Source: Calliphora vicina
Lineage: Eukaryota; Arthropoda; Insecta; Diptera; Calliphoridae
DNA: 64,000 nt
Direction of reading: 5' to 3'
NCBI RefSeq assembly: GCF_958450345.1
Contig: NC_088780.1
Location: 171,660,726-171,724,725 of the forward strand
Shown in pieces: positions 45,009-56,184 of the stretch. A model generated the notes under the pieces. The model was not told the DNA's origin, searched no databases, and saw nothing but the letters and a program-made list of their open reading frames with translations. A program made the position numbers and the translations under genes. Position 1 is the stretch's first letter; every line of letters begins with the position of its first letter.

Positions 45009-47438
45009 TAGAGTGACAATCAGTTGTATGGAAAAAAATTTTTGTTAAAATTTTAAAGAGTGCCGGGTGGAATATTGTGACACTAGGCCTAAATGTTAAG
45101 TGCTGAAAATTTGAGCCAAATCGGGCATAGATTTCTGGACGCGCATCGAGGTCAAAGTTCAGATATATGCAAAATTTTACTGTTAATATGGAATAAATAG
45201 GTGAAACTCGTTAACTTTCTGCATTGTTTTCTAGAAATGTGTAGATTTATTTATATTAATGAATATTACATTAAAAAAAATTTTTTGTAAATTAACCCTG
45301 TATCTCCTTTGGTTCAAAATGACCCAAAAACTATATTATCGCCAAAATTAGAGAAAAATGCAAATTTTTCAGTTTTTGAAAAAATTTTGCTACTAAATAA
45401 ATACTTTTGCAATTGAATGCAAAAGAATCGAAATATGTACGTAATTATCGTTGTAATGAGATATAAATCACAAAATTTGATTAAAAAATTTTAAAGTTAT
45501 TACAAATTCGCCAGACCATTAACGTGTTTCAGGCCACTTGAACAAAAAATTTAGGAAAAAAATTAAGATATTTCGAGGAAAATTAAAATAAAAGCTCATT
45601 TTTACTTAAAATATGTCCATATTTACTTGTATATGAGTTTTTGTCTTCGTAGGGTACCGTTAACCTATTCGTAGGGATGGCCAAAAAAAATAATTTTTTT
45701 TAACGGCTGTTTCAAAACTCCATTTTCAAATTTTTAAAAATTTTGTTAAACAAATTTCAGATTTTTTCGATCATCACATTGGGGTTTATTGAGATCAAAA
45801 TAGGGAATAAAAATATGAAAAAATTATGTCAATACCTCTTACAGTTTTTCCGTACCTGCGATTTAAATTTTGCGTTTTTCAAGAAAAACTAATTTTTTGT
45901 CCATATTTAGGCGAATGAGTCCAATTTCCTTACTGTTATAAATTTTAAGTAAAACCTATTCATAATATTATAGTCCTAGTAATTCTAAATATGTTCTGAA
46001 AGTTTTACTAAAATCGGAAAACGATAACCTTTGAATCGTGAAGGTCAAAGGTCAAATTTTTCAATATTTGGAATTTCTAATGAAAATATAGCGAAATGTT
46101 ATATATTTTTGGGCCGATTTTCATGAAACTTGAGGAAAATATAACATAAAGTCCAGAATTTAAAATCACAGCACAAAAATGGAAATTAACCCTTAGCAGC
46201 ACTTGGGGTCCAAATTACCCTCAACTTTTAAAATCACGAAAAACACAACAATTTTGACCCCAAGTACTCTTAAAGGTTAAAATCCATTTTTGTACTGTTG
46301 TTGTAAATGCTAGACACCATATTTTCCTCAAGTTTCATGAAAATCGGCCCAAAAATATATAACATTTCGCTATATTTTCATTAGAAATTTCAAATATTGA
46401 AAAATTTGACCTTTGACCTTCACGATTCAAAGGTTATCGTTTTCCGATTTTAGTAAAACTTTCAGAACATATTTAGAATTACAAGGACTATAATATTATG
46501 AATTGGTTTTACTTAAAATTTATAACAGTAAGGAAATTGGACTCATTCGCCTAAATATGGACAAAAAATTAGTTTTTCTTGAAAAACGCAAAATTTAAAT
46601 CGCAGGTACGGAAAAACTGTAAGAGGTATTGGCATAATTTTTTCATATTTTTATTCCCTATTTTGATCTCAATAAACCCCAATGTGATGATCGAAAAAAT
46701 CTGAAATTTGTTTAACAAAATTTTTAAAAATTTGAAAATGGAGTTTTGAAACAGCCGTTAAAAAAACTATTTTTTTTGGCTATCCCTCCAAATAGGTTAA
46801 CGGTACCCTACGAAGACAAAAACTCATATACAAGTAAATGTGGACATATTTTAAGTAAAAATGAGCTTTTATTTTAATTTTTCTCGAAATATCTTAATTT
46901 TTTTCCTAAATTTTTTGTTCAAGTGGCCTGAAACACGTTAATGGTCTGGCGAATTTGTAATAACTTTAAAATTTTTTAATCAAATTTTGTGATTTATATC
47001 TCATTACAACGATAATTACGTACATATTTCGATTCTTTTGCATTCAATTGCAAAAGTATTTATTTAGTAGCAAAATTTTTTCAAAAACTGAAAAATTTGC
47101 ATTTTTCTCTAATTTTGGCGATAATACAGTTTTTGGGTCATTTTGAACCAAAGGAGATACAGGGTTAATTTACAAAAAATTTTTTTTAATGTAATATTCA
47201 TTAATATAAATAAATCTACACATTTCTAGAAAACAATGCAGAAAGTTAACGAGTTTCACCTATTTATTCCATATTAACAGTAAAATTTTGCATATATCTG
47301 AACTTTGACCTCGATGCGCGTCCAGAAATCGTTGCCCGATTTGGCTCAAATTTTCAGCACTTAACATTTAGGCCTAGTGTCACAATATTCCACCCGGCAC
47401 TCTTTGAAATCTAAAAAAAAAAATCGGCTGTCACTCTA
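45009..47438 (+). mobile_element. long palindromic foldback hAT-like element, copy 1
   Basis: Termini TAGAGTGACA and TGTCACTCTA. Perfect 8-bp TSD ATGTTCAT at 45001-45008 and 47439-47446, fitting nTnnnnAn. Arms of about 1.17 kb are near-exact inverse copies (for example AGAGTGCCGGGTGGAATATT, GACGCGCATCGAGGTCAAAG, TTTTTCCGTACCTGCGA). They meet in a central palindrome CAGCACTTGGGGTC/GACCCCAAGTACTC (46200-46275). Only the outermost 50 bases differ between arms: the left has ATCAGTTGTATGG and the right, read inward, GCCGATTTTTTTT. No transposase. Confidence 0.85.
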
Positions 47439-47446
47439 ATGTTCAT

Positions 47447-48845
47447 ATAAAAAAAGTGACAACTAAATTAAAACATTTGTCAATGTTTATGTTCGCATAT
47501 GTTGCTATTAAGCAAAAATGTGTTGATTGCTGGTGACATTGAATTTGTTCAGCTCAATTCACGTCACTTTTGCTGTTTTCCTTTTTAAATGGATCGCCCG
47601 AACGGTTGAAACCACCAGTTAAGCCAAATTAACTGTTACACGCACACACAGGTTATTTGTCACAACCAAAACCCAAAACATAAAACAACATCCCTCCTTC
47701 CTTCTGTTTACACGACTAAGTAATTCTGTTCTTTTTTTTTGTTTTTTTTTTTGCTCAGTTTATTGAAAAGCAACAATAACAATAGCGTAGAACAACAATT
47801 CCAAAAAAACAACAACAACAATATACCGCATAAACAGAACTTGTACGACTGAATACTCGTACAATTTGAGTATCACTGAATGGAACACAAATAAATATTA
47901 TCAAAACAAAACCACCCATTTAAAACACCGTACTCGATCTACACCCCTTCGTAATGAAATTGGTCCATTGTTCGGCTGGAAAAAGCAACAAAATAAAATT
48001 AAAAATAACAATAACAATAATCCAACAACAATAACAATAACAAAAGTCCCTTCATAATGTGTATGTGTTGTTTTTGTGGTACGTGTCCTTTGTTCCTTTT
48101 CGTTCGCATCATTCTTGAACGTGTTTTTTTCTTACATACATATTTTCCATTTCATTATTGATTGTTATTGTTTTTCGAAAGTTGAAAAAACGTTTAATAG
48201 ATTATTGTTTTAATTTTTGTTGGCGGTTAGTGTTTCAAAATATTCCCAATTCATATGCATAGATTTTCCCTCTATTATTTGAGAAATTCCATCAAAAATA
48301 TAAAATATTAAGTGCCAATTTTATTAGTTAATTAATTTAATTGTGGCAGATTTACATTACGAAGCCTCACAGTGGTTCGAAAATAGCAAATATGTGATCG
48401 TTTTATTCAGACTTAAATAATTTACCAACACATAGGTAGAAATGAGGAGCCGCAGAACAAAAAAGGTACTTTTGGGTTGATATCTTCTAGAAACAATCAA
48501 GTCAGCAAATTTTTTTACTAAGTAAATGGGTTCTAAAAAACTCATTTACTTATGCATATATTACAAATGATTTCTCATAATTTTTGTCTCAATAATAAAC
48601 TACAAACAGTTAGCAGTTATGTAGCTCCATTCGAATCTTCTTATATATAAATAGGCCACACGTTTTTTTGTGGTACACTTTTAAGTATGTTATTGTCCAC
48701 CAATATTGATGAAACATATATGATTTAAAAGGTTTTTTCTCCAGATGTGCACATATAAAAAAAACTATTTAAAAATTTTTTCCATAAAAGTGTTAAAAAG
48801 CGTTTTAAAAGTGGTCGGTCCTAGTATTTTATAAATTTGTATTTA
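47447..48845. other. apparently single-copy stretch, no gene recognised
   Basis: CAACAACAAC and AACAATAAC runs (47770-48050) and polypyrimidine tracts are seen. The frame at 47866-48057 encodes low-complexity sequence and looks accidental. Confidence 0.4.
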
Positions 48846-48993
48846 AAAACAAGTAAGAGTGCTATATTCGGCTATGCCGAATCTTATATACCCTTCACCT
48901 TTGTTGTGGATGCATTATTATTTTTTATAATTAGTATATAGGTATGTATGTACATTGCCCACTTTCAGCGTACAGCATCCTAAATTTATCAAG

Positions 48994-49330
48994 AACACAA
49001 AAAACAACAACAACGCCAAACGAAACAAAACACCAAAAGAAAAAACAAAAACAAAATACGCAAGGCAATGAAACCAACACACATCCAAACATACGTTTAA
49101 TTGTATAAAAAACAACAACAACGCCAAAAGAAACAAAATACGCAAAGCATGCACATTCAAACATACGATTTGTTGTTTTTTTGTCAAAAAAACCAACACA
49201 CAACCAAACTAAACTTTAGTTGTATAAAAAACAACAACAACGCCAAAAGAAACAAAACACAAAAAAACAAAATACACAAAGCTTGCACATCCAAGCATAC
49301 GTTTTGTTGTTTTTTTGTCAAAGCATGCAA
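48994..49330. repeat. tandem repeat inside HINE-A
   Basis: Three units share ACAACAACAACGCCAAA, ACAAAATACGCAA and CATACG. Units 2 and 3 also share TTGTTGTTTTTTTGTCAAA. Long frames on both strands here are low-complexity by-products. Confidence 0.75.
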
Positions 49331-49508
49331 TACATTGTGTTTTTTGATGAAATTTTCCGAGGTTGTCTCGGATTTTTGCTCATATCTCCGTTATTTATGG
49401 ACGGATTTTGCTGATTTTAAATAGCAAAATTCTCGAAAGTATGTCTGACAGAATTGTTGAAGATTTGGATCCCGGAGATATCTGGGGCCTTCAGAAAATT
49501 GATTTCAA

Positions 49509-49557
49509 CAGACAGACAGACAGACAGACGGACAGACAGACAGACAGACAGACGGAC
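49509..49557. repeat. (CAGA)n microsatellite in HINE-A
   Basis: CAGACAGACAGACAGACGG units. This is the expanded form of the GTCTGTCTG run found in every HINE-A copy. Confidence 0.95.
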
Positions 49558-49694
49558 ATGGCTTAATCGACTCCGCTATCTATAAGGATCCAGAATATAT
49601 ATACTTTATAGGGTCGGAAATGAAAAATGTAGAAATTACAAACGGAATGACAAACTTATATATACCCTTCTCACGAAGCTGAAGGGTATAATAA

Positions 49695-51410
49695 TATTTA
49701 AAATTATTCTATATTATTAATCGGATCCCTCCACGGACCCCCTGGAATGTGGTTATGGAATCTTTGGTTTAATGAATGTGGAAGTTATAAATGTTGGGTT
49801 TCATATCCTTAAACTAGAAAGAATTTATATCGAATAGCTATTATTTGTATCCACTGTCACCACAGTATTTGTTGCTAAACATCCCTTAAATTACAGCTTT
49901 AGGAGGAAATTTACTGACAAAACATCTTTTGAGTTTAACGGCAAAAATATTTAATAGAATCGACAACTTTTAAACGACAACAAACACTCTGCATGCAACG
50001 ATAAACAATTCCAACTACAACAAAACCACTACAAACTAATGGTAAGGCTGAATATTATATGGAACAGAAGAACAAAACATTTTTGTCCGATTTTAGAGAT
50101 TCGCACAACACACAGGGATGAACGAACGAATTTGTAGTTTTATGACTAAATGAAGAAATTATTAAATAAATGAGGGTAACAAATAGTCGGTTAAATATAC
50201 ATAGAACTAGGTATATTTTGTGTGTTTCTAATAAATAAAATAAAATATGTATGTATGTATAATAAATGCTGTCATTCATTTACACAAAGAAGGGCAATAA
50301 AATAATTGTGACAATAAGCATTTCATTATTACAATTAGACGATTTAAATGAATTTGTTGTTATTGCTTTCTGCTTTGAAACTAAACGGCTGTGATTGTGC
50401 GTTTAATATGAAATTAAATGAGTGGCTGTCATCCAACCCAGCCTGCCTGTCGGGCTTGTCAGCTCAATAAACTTGCAGATCGCATGAATGTACATACATA
50501 TATATGTATGTATGTATGTACAATTTACAACTCCTTGCGAATGTCCATGAAGAGCTACAATCGTAGATGTAGAACACCCTTTTGTACACTCGAATAAATT
50601 CACTGACTCTTGCAAGGGTGTGACAGAAAAATAAACAATTTTCTTTTCAAACTGATAATCTATGATCCAGGGATTTTTCTATTAACACATTTGATTTACA
50701 GTTACAAATAGTATGTATGTATGTACTACATACTAGTACTATGTAGTTTGCTAGATGTCAGTCTATTATTTGAACAACATCATGAACAACAATTGAATTT
50801 TATATTGTGAAGGCGTTTTATTGCATTAAAGAGTTCATTATTTCTATGTATCCATGTACTATGTATGAATAAGAGAAATGAAATGATGTGATGTGATTTA
50901 TGATGTATCATAGAAATTTGTAAGAAATGTGAAAATTAAGTGAGAAGTTCGTCACACTGATTTGGGTGACATTTAGAGAATGTTTATTCGTGCCATCTTC
51001 AAATGTTGAATAACTACATTAAGTGTACTGTTGTATTACGGGTAATATTGGTATTGATAATCACCACCAAAGGCGATTTCTAAAAAACTTTAAGAATCAC
51101 AAGTGTCACAGTGTCCCTGATAATTTTGCAGGTTAGCAGCTTCTTTTTTAAATTTTTTACGATGGAGTTCCTTACGACACACAATGTTTTGATTTCATAT
51201 AACGATTGGCTAAAAATAGAAGGAGTTGTCGTACAGATATGAAATTTGGCACACTTACTTGACCTGATTGGATTAACCTCCATAAAAATAATGTTTTTTT
51301 ATGGTAATATTATCCTGAATAAATTTTTTTTAGCTTTTAAAATTAAGTAATAAGACGGTAAACAATCTTCATGAATAGAACTCACTACTTTTCACATCAT
51401 ATTATATTGC
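49695..51410. other. gene-free stretch
   Basis: TATG microsatellite at 50492-50520. The minus-strand frames at 50055-50279, 50403-50615 and 51080-51283 are not recognised. No element ends were found. Confidence 0.45.
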
Positions 51411-51800
51411 CTAACAGAGAGATCCATGTCTATATAGAGCTAATGCTTGTTCCACCGATAACTTGTTAACTGTTTGTGCATCAGATATTTTTTGTGCTAA
51501 TTTAGCTATAGCATCGACTGAAGTTGATGCAACAAGTTCATCGACTAGCCTTTTTTTCGTGCGCTGTGATGCTTCTTCATAACTTAATTTGGATCGACCT
51601 TTGCAATTGTTTGTACTTGGAACCTATACCAAACGCCTAATCAAACTCAAGCTTTTTCACTAAATAAGTCAGTATCTAGCCAATCACTCGACTCAGCTTC
51701 AAATTTGCTTCTCGAACGCGAGTGTTTCTTCCAATATTTGTTGAATTTTAAAAGTGTAAATATATTTTCTGATCCTCAGAATACAAAACATAATTCCCTT
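51411..51800 (-). pseudogene. decayed TE-associated or orphan protein gene, 3' part
   Basis: Three frames on the minus strand join into a protein-like series. YSEDQKIYLHF (near 51790) is followed by NKYWKKHSRSRSKFEAESSD, then WLDTDLFSEKA with a stop at 51647. After a frame change come CKGRSKLSYEEASQRTKKRL (about 51603-51544) and KLSVEQALALYRHGSLC, with a stop at 51411. The GR.KLSYEE.S.RTKKR core and LS..EALAL stretch resemble, from memory, multi-copy uncharacterised proteins in insect and Hydra genomes. No name or function can be given. At least two frameshifts and a stop make it dead. Codon composition is clearly less AT-rich than the flanks. The decayed fragment at 53272-53522 lies upstream on the same strand and may be part of the same old element. 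Confidence 0.6.
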
Positions 51801-52522
51801 TAGAAACAATTTGCTATATATTGTTTAATTCATCACAGTACTTGTTTTATTTTGTTTTACCTTTACACAGAGGTTGAAAATATCACGAATATGAAGGGAT
51901 GTTGACAATAAAAAAAATTTACCAAAAAATGGGACAAGTAGGTGCAGCTGAATTTTATATATGTCATAATACATACTTGTGGCAATAAGAAAGTAATTTT
52001 TGATATATGTATTTTTTTAATTCACTTCTAAAGTTTGTCTCTGTTGAAAAGTTTTAACTTTGTATTACAACTGCCTTTTAGCTGTACCGTAGTAGTATGA
52101 TCAATATTTGTAAACAATACCAGTGTTGCAAATTTAATTAGATATAAGACTTGCACTTTCAGTAATATTTTTAGCGACCGTTAGAAAACAATTTTGAATT
52201 TTACTATCATAACCAAATGTAGAAATTCCAAGCTATTCATTAAATTCACTACACTGCATACAAACTATAACTTTGAGCCGCTATAACTTCAAAACTACTT
52301 AACAGTTTTCATTGAAATTTTGAATATAATCTATTTGAAGTCTTTTCTGTTTAAATATTAAAAAAAAATAATTAAAATCCTACATAAGTTTGAACAATTT
52401 TTGGTCAAGCTCAAAAAACTGTGCGACACTCCCATGTGATACTCCAACAATAATCTGTCATCATATCCAGTTCAAAAGTAACACAACTAAAAATTTTAAT
52501 TTTTCAGAAATAGAAAATAAAT
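51801..52522. other. gene-free AT-rich stretch
   Basis: Nothing recognised. Possible residual coding near 51800-51830 in the minus strand is too degraded to read. Confidence 0.4.
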
Positions 52523-52530
52523 ATGTATAT

Positions 52531-53163
52531 TAAGATGGAGCGATAATGTATGAAATTTTTTTTTTGATTTTTGTTTTCAATGGAATAGCGATATAAAGTT
52601 GCCTTTTGATGAGTTAGTTAAACGTACGAAAGATTACTTACTTACCTATTTTGATGTTTTGAATATCAAAAATATGGCCTATTTTTCATATGGAAATTAA
52701 ACAACCTTATACTTTATAAACTTTAGTTCATGTTGAATATAAATATTTTTATGTATTGTTAGATCAATATAATTATATCCAATAATTAAAAAAATAAACA
52801 CATTTTTACTTGAAAAACTAAATTCATAATTCATACGTTTTACAACCCACATATGCCGAAGTGGGTATTTTTATACCCAATCCACAAAATCGTACTTGTA
52901 GCTTAGGAAAGTGGGCCTAATCACTTGGTTATTTTTTTTACAGATAGAGGACATCCAAGGCTACTAGACATAAGGAGGGCATTGGAGACTTTCACTCCCC
53001 CCGTTTTCTAGAGCCATTTATTTTTGTATTATTTTAATGATGTGGGAGCACCTCTATATATACGAACCCCGCAATTTTTTGTGTATATTTAGGAGTTAAA
53101 AAAGCAACTTTTTACAGGTATTTCAAAACGATTCCGAAAAAAAATCAAAATCGCTCCACCCTA
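52531..53163. mobile_element. hAT-like MITE, TAAGATGGAGCG/CGCTCCACCCTA ends
   Basis: Perfect 8-bp TSD ATGTATAT at 52523-52530 and 53164-53171, fitting nTnnnnAn. Terminal repeats TAAGATGGAGCGAT and ATCGCTCCACCCTA differ at two positions. The interior is 633 bases without coding. It separates the two decayed coding fragments on the minus strand. Confidence 0.78.
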
Positions 53164-53271
53164 ATGTATATACCAATTGAAACATAATGAAAGGCATTAG
53201 TGTTTTTTTTTGTTTTCAGGCTTCAGATTTTCTAAGAAACTGTTCACAACGGCAACAAAAGATTTCCAAAC

Positions 53272-53522
53272 CTATGCTTCTAAATCAGTGGCCAGTCTGT
53301 AGCTTGAGAGTTCCATTTCCATTTTTTTTAGCTCATACCGTCTTTTAGCAGACGGTAAATCAAGATATATCATTTTCCTTTTTTTTCATACCATGAAATT
53401 TAACAATATAAATAGCAGCCATCAATGTGGTTTTTCGGTTCTGTCCAAATCACATTTACACCAAACTTGAAATGTCTACGTTTACCGCTTTCCCACTCTA
53501 TTAAATATTCTCTACACACTTT
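53272..53522 (-). pseudogene. decayed insect multi-copy protein fragment (TEP..HIDGCY type)
   Basis: On the minus strand, 53522-53403 reads KVCREYLIEWESGKRRHFKF, then GVNVIWTEPKNHIDGCYLYC, and stops at 53400. After a +1 shift KMIYLDLPSAKRRYELKKM follows to a stop at 53272. A W.SGKR..FKFGV.MIW.EPK.H..DCYFC segment followed by a Y..LPSA motif recurs, as I remember it, in large families of uncharacterised proteins in aphids, beetles and Hydra, probably carried by mobile DNA. The Cys-x-x-Cys and later Cys-x-x-Cys-like residues suggest a zinc-binding fold. It is broken by one stop and one frameshift, with no start visible. Confidence 0.5.
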
Positions 53523-53745
53523 TTACACAATGTTTGGAATCAACGGCTTATTCAATTCAGCAATTTAAAAACATTATCGGAGTTACCAATGCCCATCTAA
53601 TACGGTATCTGGCCAGCAACATTTATCCTTGACAAGTATTATAGAAACAATAATTTTATGTATCATTCCTTATTGTAAGGTAACCAAATATGGTTTAAAA
53701 TATCACTTGCCATGCATAATTCAACAAAAGCATTTATTGAAAACC
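53523..53745. other. short spacer, possible upstream decay of the same gene
   Basis: On the minus strand a PLIPNIV stretch precedes the stop at 53523 in the same frame. Nothing else is readable. Confidence 0.3.
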
Positions 53746-54048
53746 AAACAAGTAAGGGAGCTATATTCGGCTGTGCCCAATCTTATATACCCTTCACCAA
53801 ACTATACTTCAAAATATAAATTTTAAAGAAAAGAAAAAAATTTTCGAATTGTTTTTATAATTTTTTTTTTAAATTTTAAAAAAAAATGTTTTGTTTTTTT
53901 AAACAGACAGACATACAGACATGGCTTAATCGACTCCGCTATCCAGAATATATATACTTTATGGGATCGGAAAATTATATTGTCGAAACTACAAACGTAA
54001 TGACAAACTCATATATATTAGCTTCTCACGAAGCTGAAGGGTACATAA
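53746..54048 (-). mobile_element. HINE-A, copy 4, internally deleted
   Basis: AAACAAGTAAGGGAGC, hairpin ATTCGGCTGTGCCCAAT (one mismatch), TATACCCTTCACC, then GACATGGCTTAATCGACTCC and GAAGGGTACA. About 300 bases; the long middle is gone. Confidence 0.75.
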
Positions 54049-55570
54049 AGAAATGTTATTTCATTCAATATTGTGTCTTGAACCCCTATAAAATTCTCTG
54101 ATCTGGGTCTCAGTTATTTTTATAAAAACATTAAAATATGACTTCAGAAAATTCTATTTTCTCAGTTAATAAATAAACAATTAAAAGAATACTGTTGATG
54201 AATTAGCGGGTCTAAATTAATATTAATATAATAACTACTTAGTTTGTTTTCCAGTGATCAAAATATCGAGTAAATATCGTTACTATTATTCGTATATTTA
54301 TATTCAAACGATTTTTGTTTTGTTCTTGTTCGAATATAAACATTTTGATTTTATGCTAATTTCTGATTTTCTGTCCATCTCACTCCTTCTTATACTTATC
54401 TATAGCTAAACAAGGACTTACTCATAAAAAACCTTAAATTAGTAAAAAAAAAAATATATATTAAAAAATACATGAATAAACTTTTTGCACTGCACTGGAG
54501 TGAATATAACCAGTCAATTTCTTAAGCATTTTAGATATTGAAATATAAAAGAGAATACCAAAAAAAGATTCAATGTGCTTGAAGTAATTGTAATTAAAAA
54601 TGCAAATAATTTTAAAAATCAGTCTATTGGAATTTCTTATGAAGATTTATATTTCACTTGATTTTATTTGGAGATGTAAATTGGAGCCGAAAAAAATGGT
54701 ATTGATAATGAATACTCAATTAAATTTGCCTAATTAGATGAGAAAATTATAATTGCGAAGTTTATATTTGACGTGCATAATGTAATCAAATTAAGAGATA
54801 CATTTTGTGTTCAATAATTATATTTCTTCTTCGTTGTAATTAAAAGCGATTTAAAAATTACACTATATATGTATGTATGTATAAATAAATATGTATTTAT
54901 CTAATCTAAAAATTAAGCTAAAGGTTTTTTCTTTTTTAAATTTACAAAAAATTTTATTTTATTTAATTAAATATGCGGACAAAATCTCCAGGAAATATAA
55001 CGATACAAATATTATTAATAATAATAGTAATTTTTAAGTAAACTCAAATATTAAATCTAAAAGCGTTTGAATAAAAAAACTTGACAATAATTTTTGTAAT
55101 ACAAATTTAAATTAAAACACAATTTCGCTTATACATATACATATTCATATATGTATATGTAGGATGTACTACATATATATTTTAAAATTTATTTACATAA
55201 TAAACCAAAATTAATTCACTAACACCATTATAAAACATTAGACAACAAAATAGTTAACAATGATTTGAATTTGAAACTACGAATGGCATGCAGCATGCCT
55301 AAACACACTACACACTAACATACATAGGTCCGTTCGTATGTATTTGGTTTTGAAATTTAGAGTAAATTAGAGAACCACTTTAAAACGCATTTAAATAGAC
55401 GTTTCATAAAAACATATGTACATACGACATACACAAACACTGTTGTGCAAAAGTGCTGCAATGTTTATAAAGGTTTTAGAAACGTTTTATACATCATTAA
55501 GTGTGTACTCTTCGATAACTAAAAACAAGACTTCTTCTATTTACTCTATTTGTCCGAATATAAGGATATT
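54049..55570. other. gene-free AT-rich stretch
   Basis: No gene or element end was recognised. The 147-codon frame starting at 55416 crosses into the HINE-B copy and is not protein-like. Confidence 0.45.
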
Positions 55571-56184
55571 TATACCCACCTTAAAGTATACCGATCAAAT
55601 CAGAATCACTGTCAGAATCACAAATCAGAATCAAGTGAAAAATGGCGGGATTTTCGAAACTTCCGCGGGACAAAACATAAGAAATTATACCTCAACTATC
55701 TTAACACTGTATTTTTCCCAAATTGTAAATTGCAATAAATGTATAGAGTTAAATTATAGAAAATTTTGTAATGTAACAAACATTTCATTCAAAGTTAACT
55801 GTTCTTTAAAACTAGCTATGATGTTAGTAGTTATTAGATGTGGAAAATCAAAATCATAACAATCCCGCGAAAATCGGGACATTTGGCCACCCTAGTATCT
55901 TCTCAAATTTTGCTCCAAATAAGTCTGGAGCTAAATTAATTAGTCATAGCTCACATATAAGACCCGCTTCCGAAAATCACTTAAACATGCATAAATCTCC
56001 TATAAATGTTGGTATACACATAACATTAAACATAAATAACTTTCATATAGACATGGTGATCGGTCCATAATTGGTCATAGCTCCCATATAAGGCTTATTT
56101 CGAAAATCACTCACGAATATATTTGTTTTTTGAAATTTTAAAAGAAAAATGTTTTTGCTGATTAACTCAGTGTAGGGTCTTGAC
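55571..56184 (-). mobile_element. HINE-B, copy 4, decayed and interrupted
   Basis: TATACCCACCTTAAAGTATA and a degraded GATTC/CGATC dyad are followed by an insertion of about 270 bases (about 55622-55897). HINE-B then resumes with GCTCCAAATAAG, GACCCGCTTCCGAAAATCAC and GTGTAGGG. The insertion ends GGGACATTTGGCCACCCTA, a TAGGGTGG-type terminus. The terminal hairpin has been lost next to the element at 56185. Confidence 0.6.

Larger units (their letters stand above)
48849..49691 (-). mobile_element. HINE-A, copy 3, with internal tandem repeat
   Basis: On the plus strand AAAACAAGTAAGAGTGC is followed by hairpin ATTCGGC-TAT-GCCGAAT and TATACCCTTCACC. The far end has GGACATGGCTTAATCGACTC, GGGTCGGAAATG and GAAGGGTATA. 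The interior carries three imperfect 107-119-base units starting AAAAAACAACAACAACGCC (about 48994, 49106, 49226). Internal variable repeats are typical of HINEs. Confidence 0.8.

Noticed and set aside
48918..49203. Two overlapping minus-strand frames of about 90 codons
   Set aside because: They translate a CAACAACAAC tandem repeat and are low complexity.
55416..55859. 147-codon plus-strand frame
   Set aside because: Crosses a HINE-B boundary and an insertion, has biased AT-driven residues and no recognisable domain.
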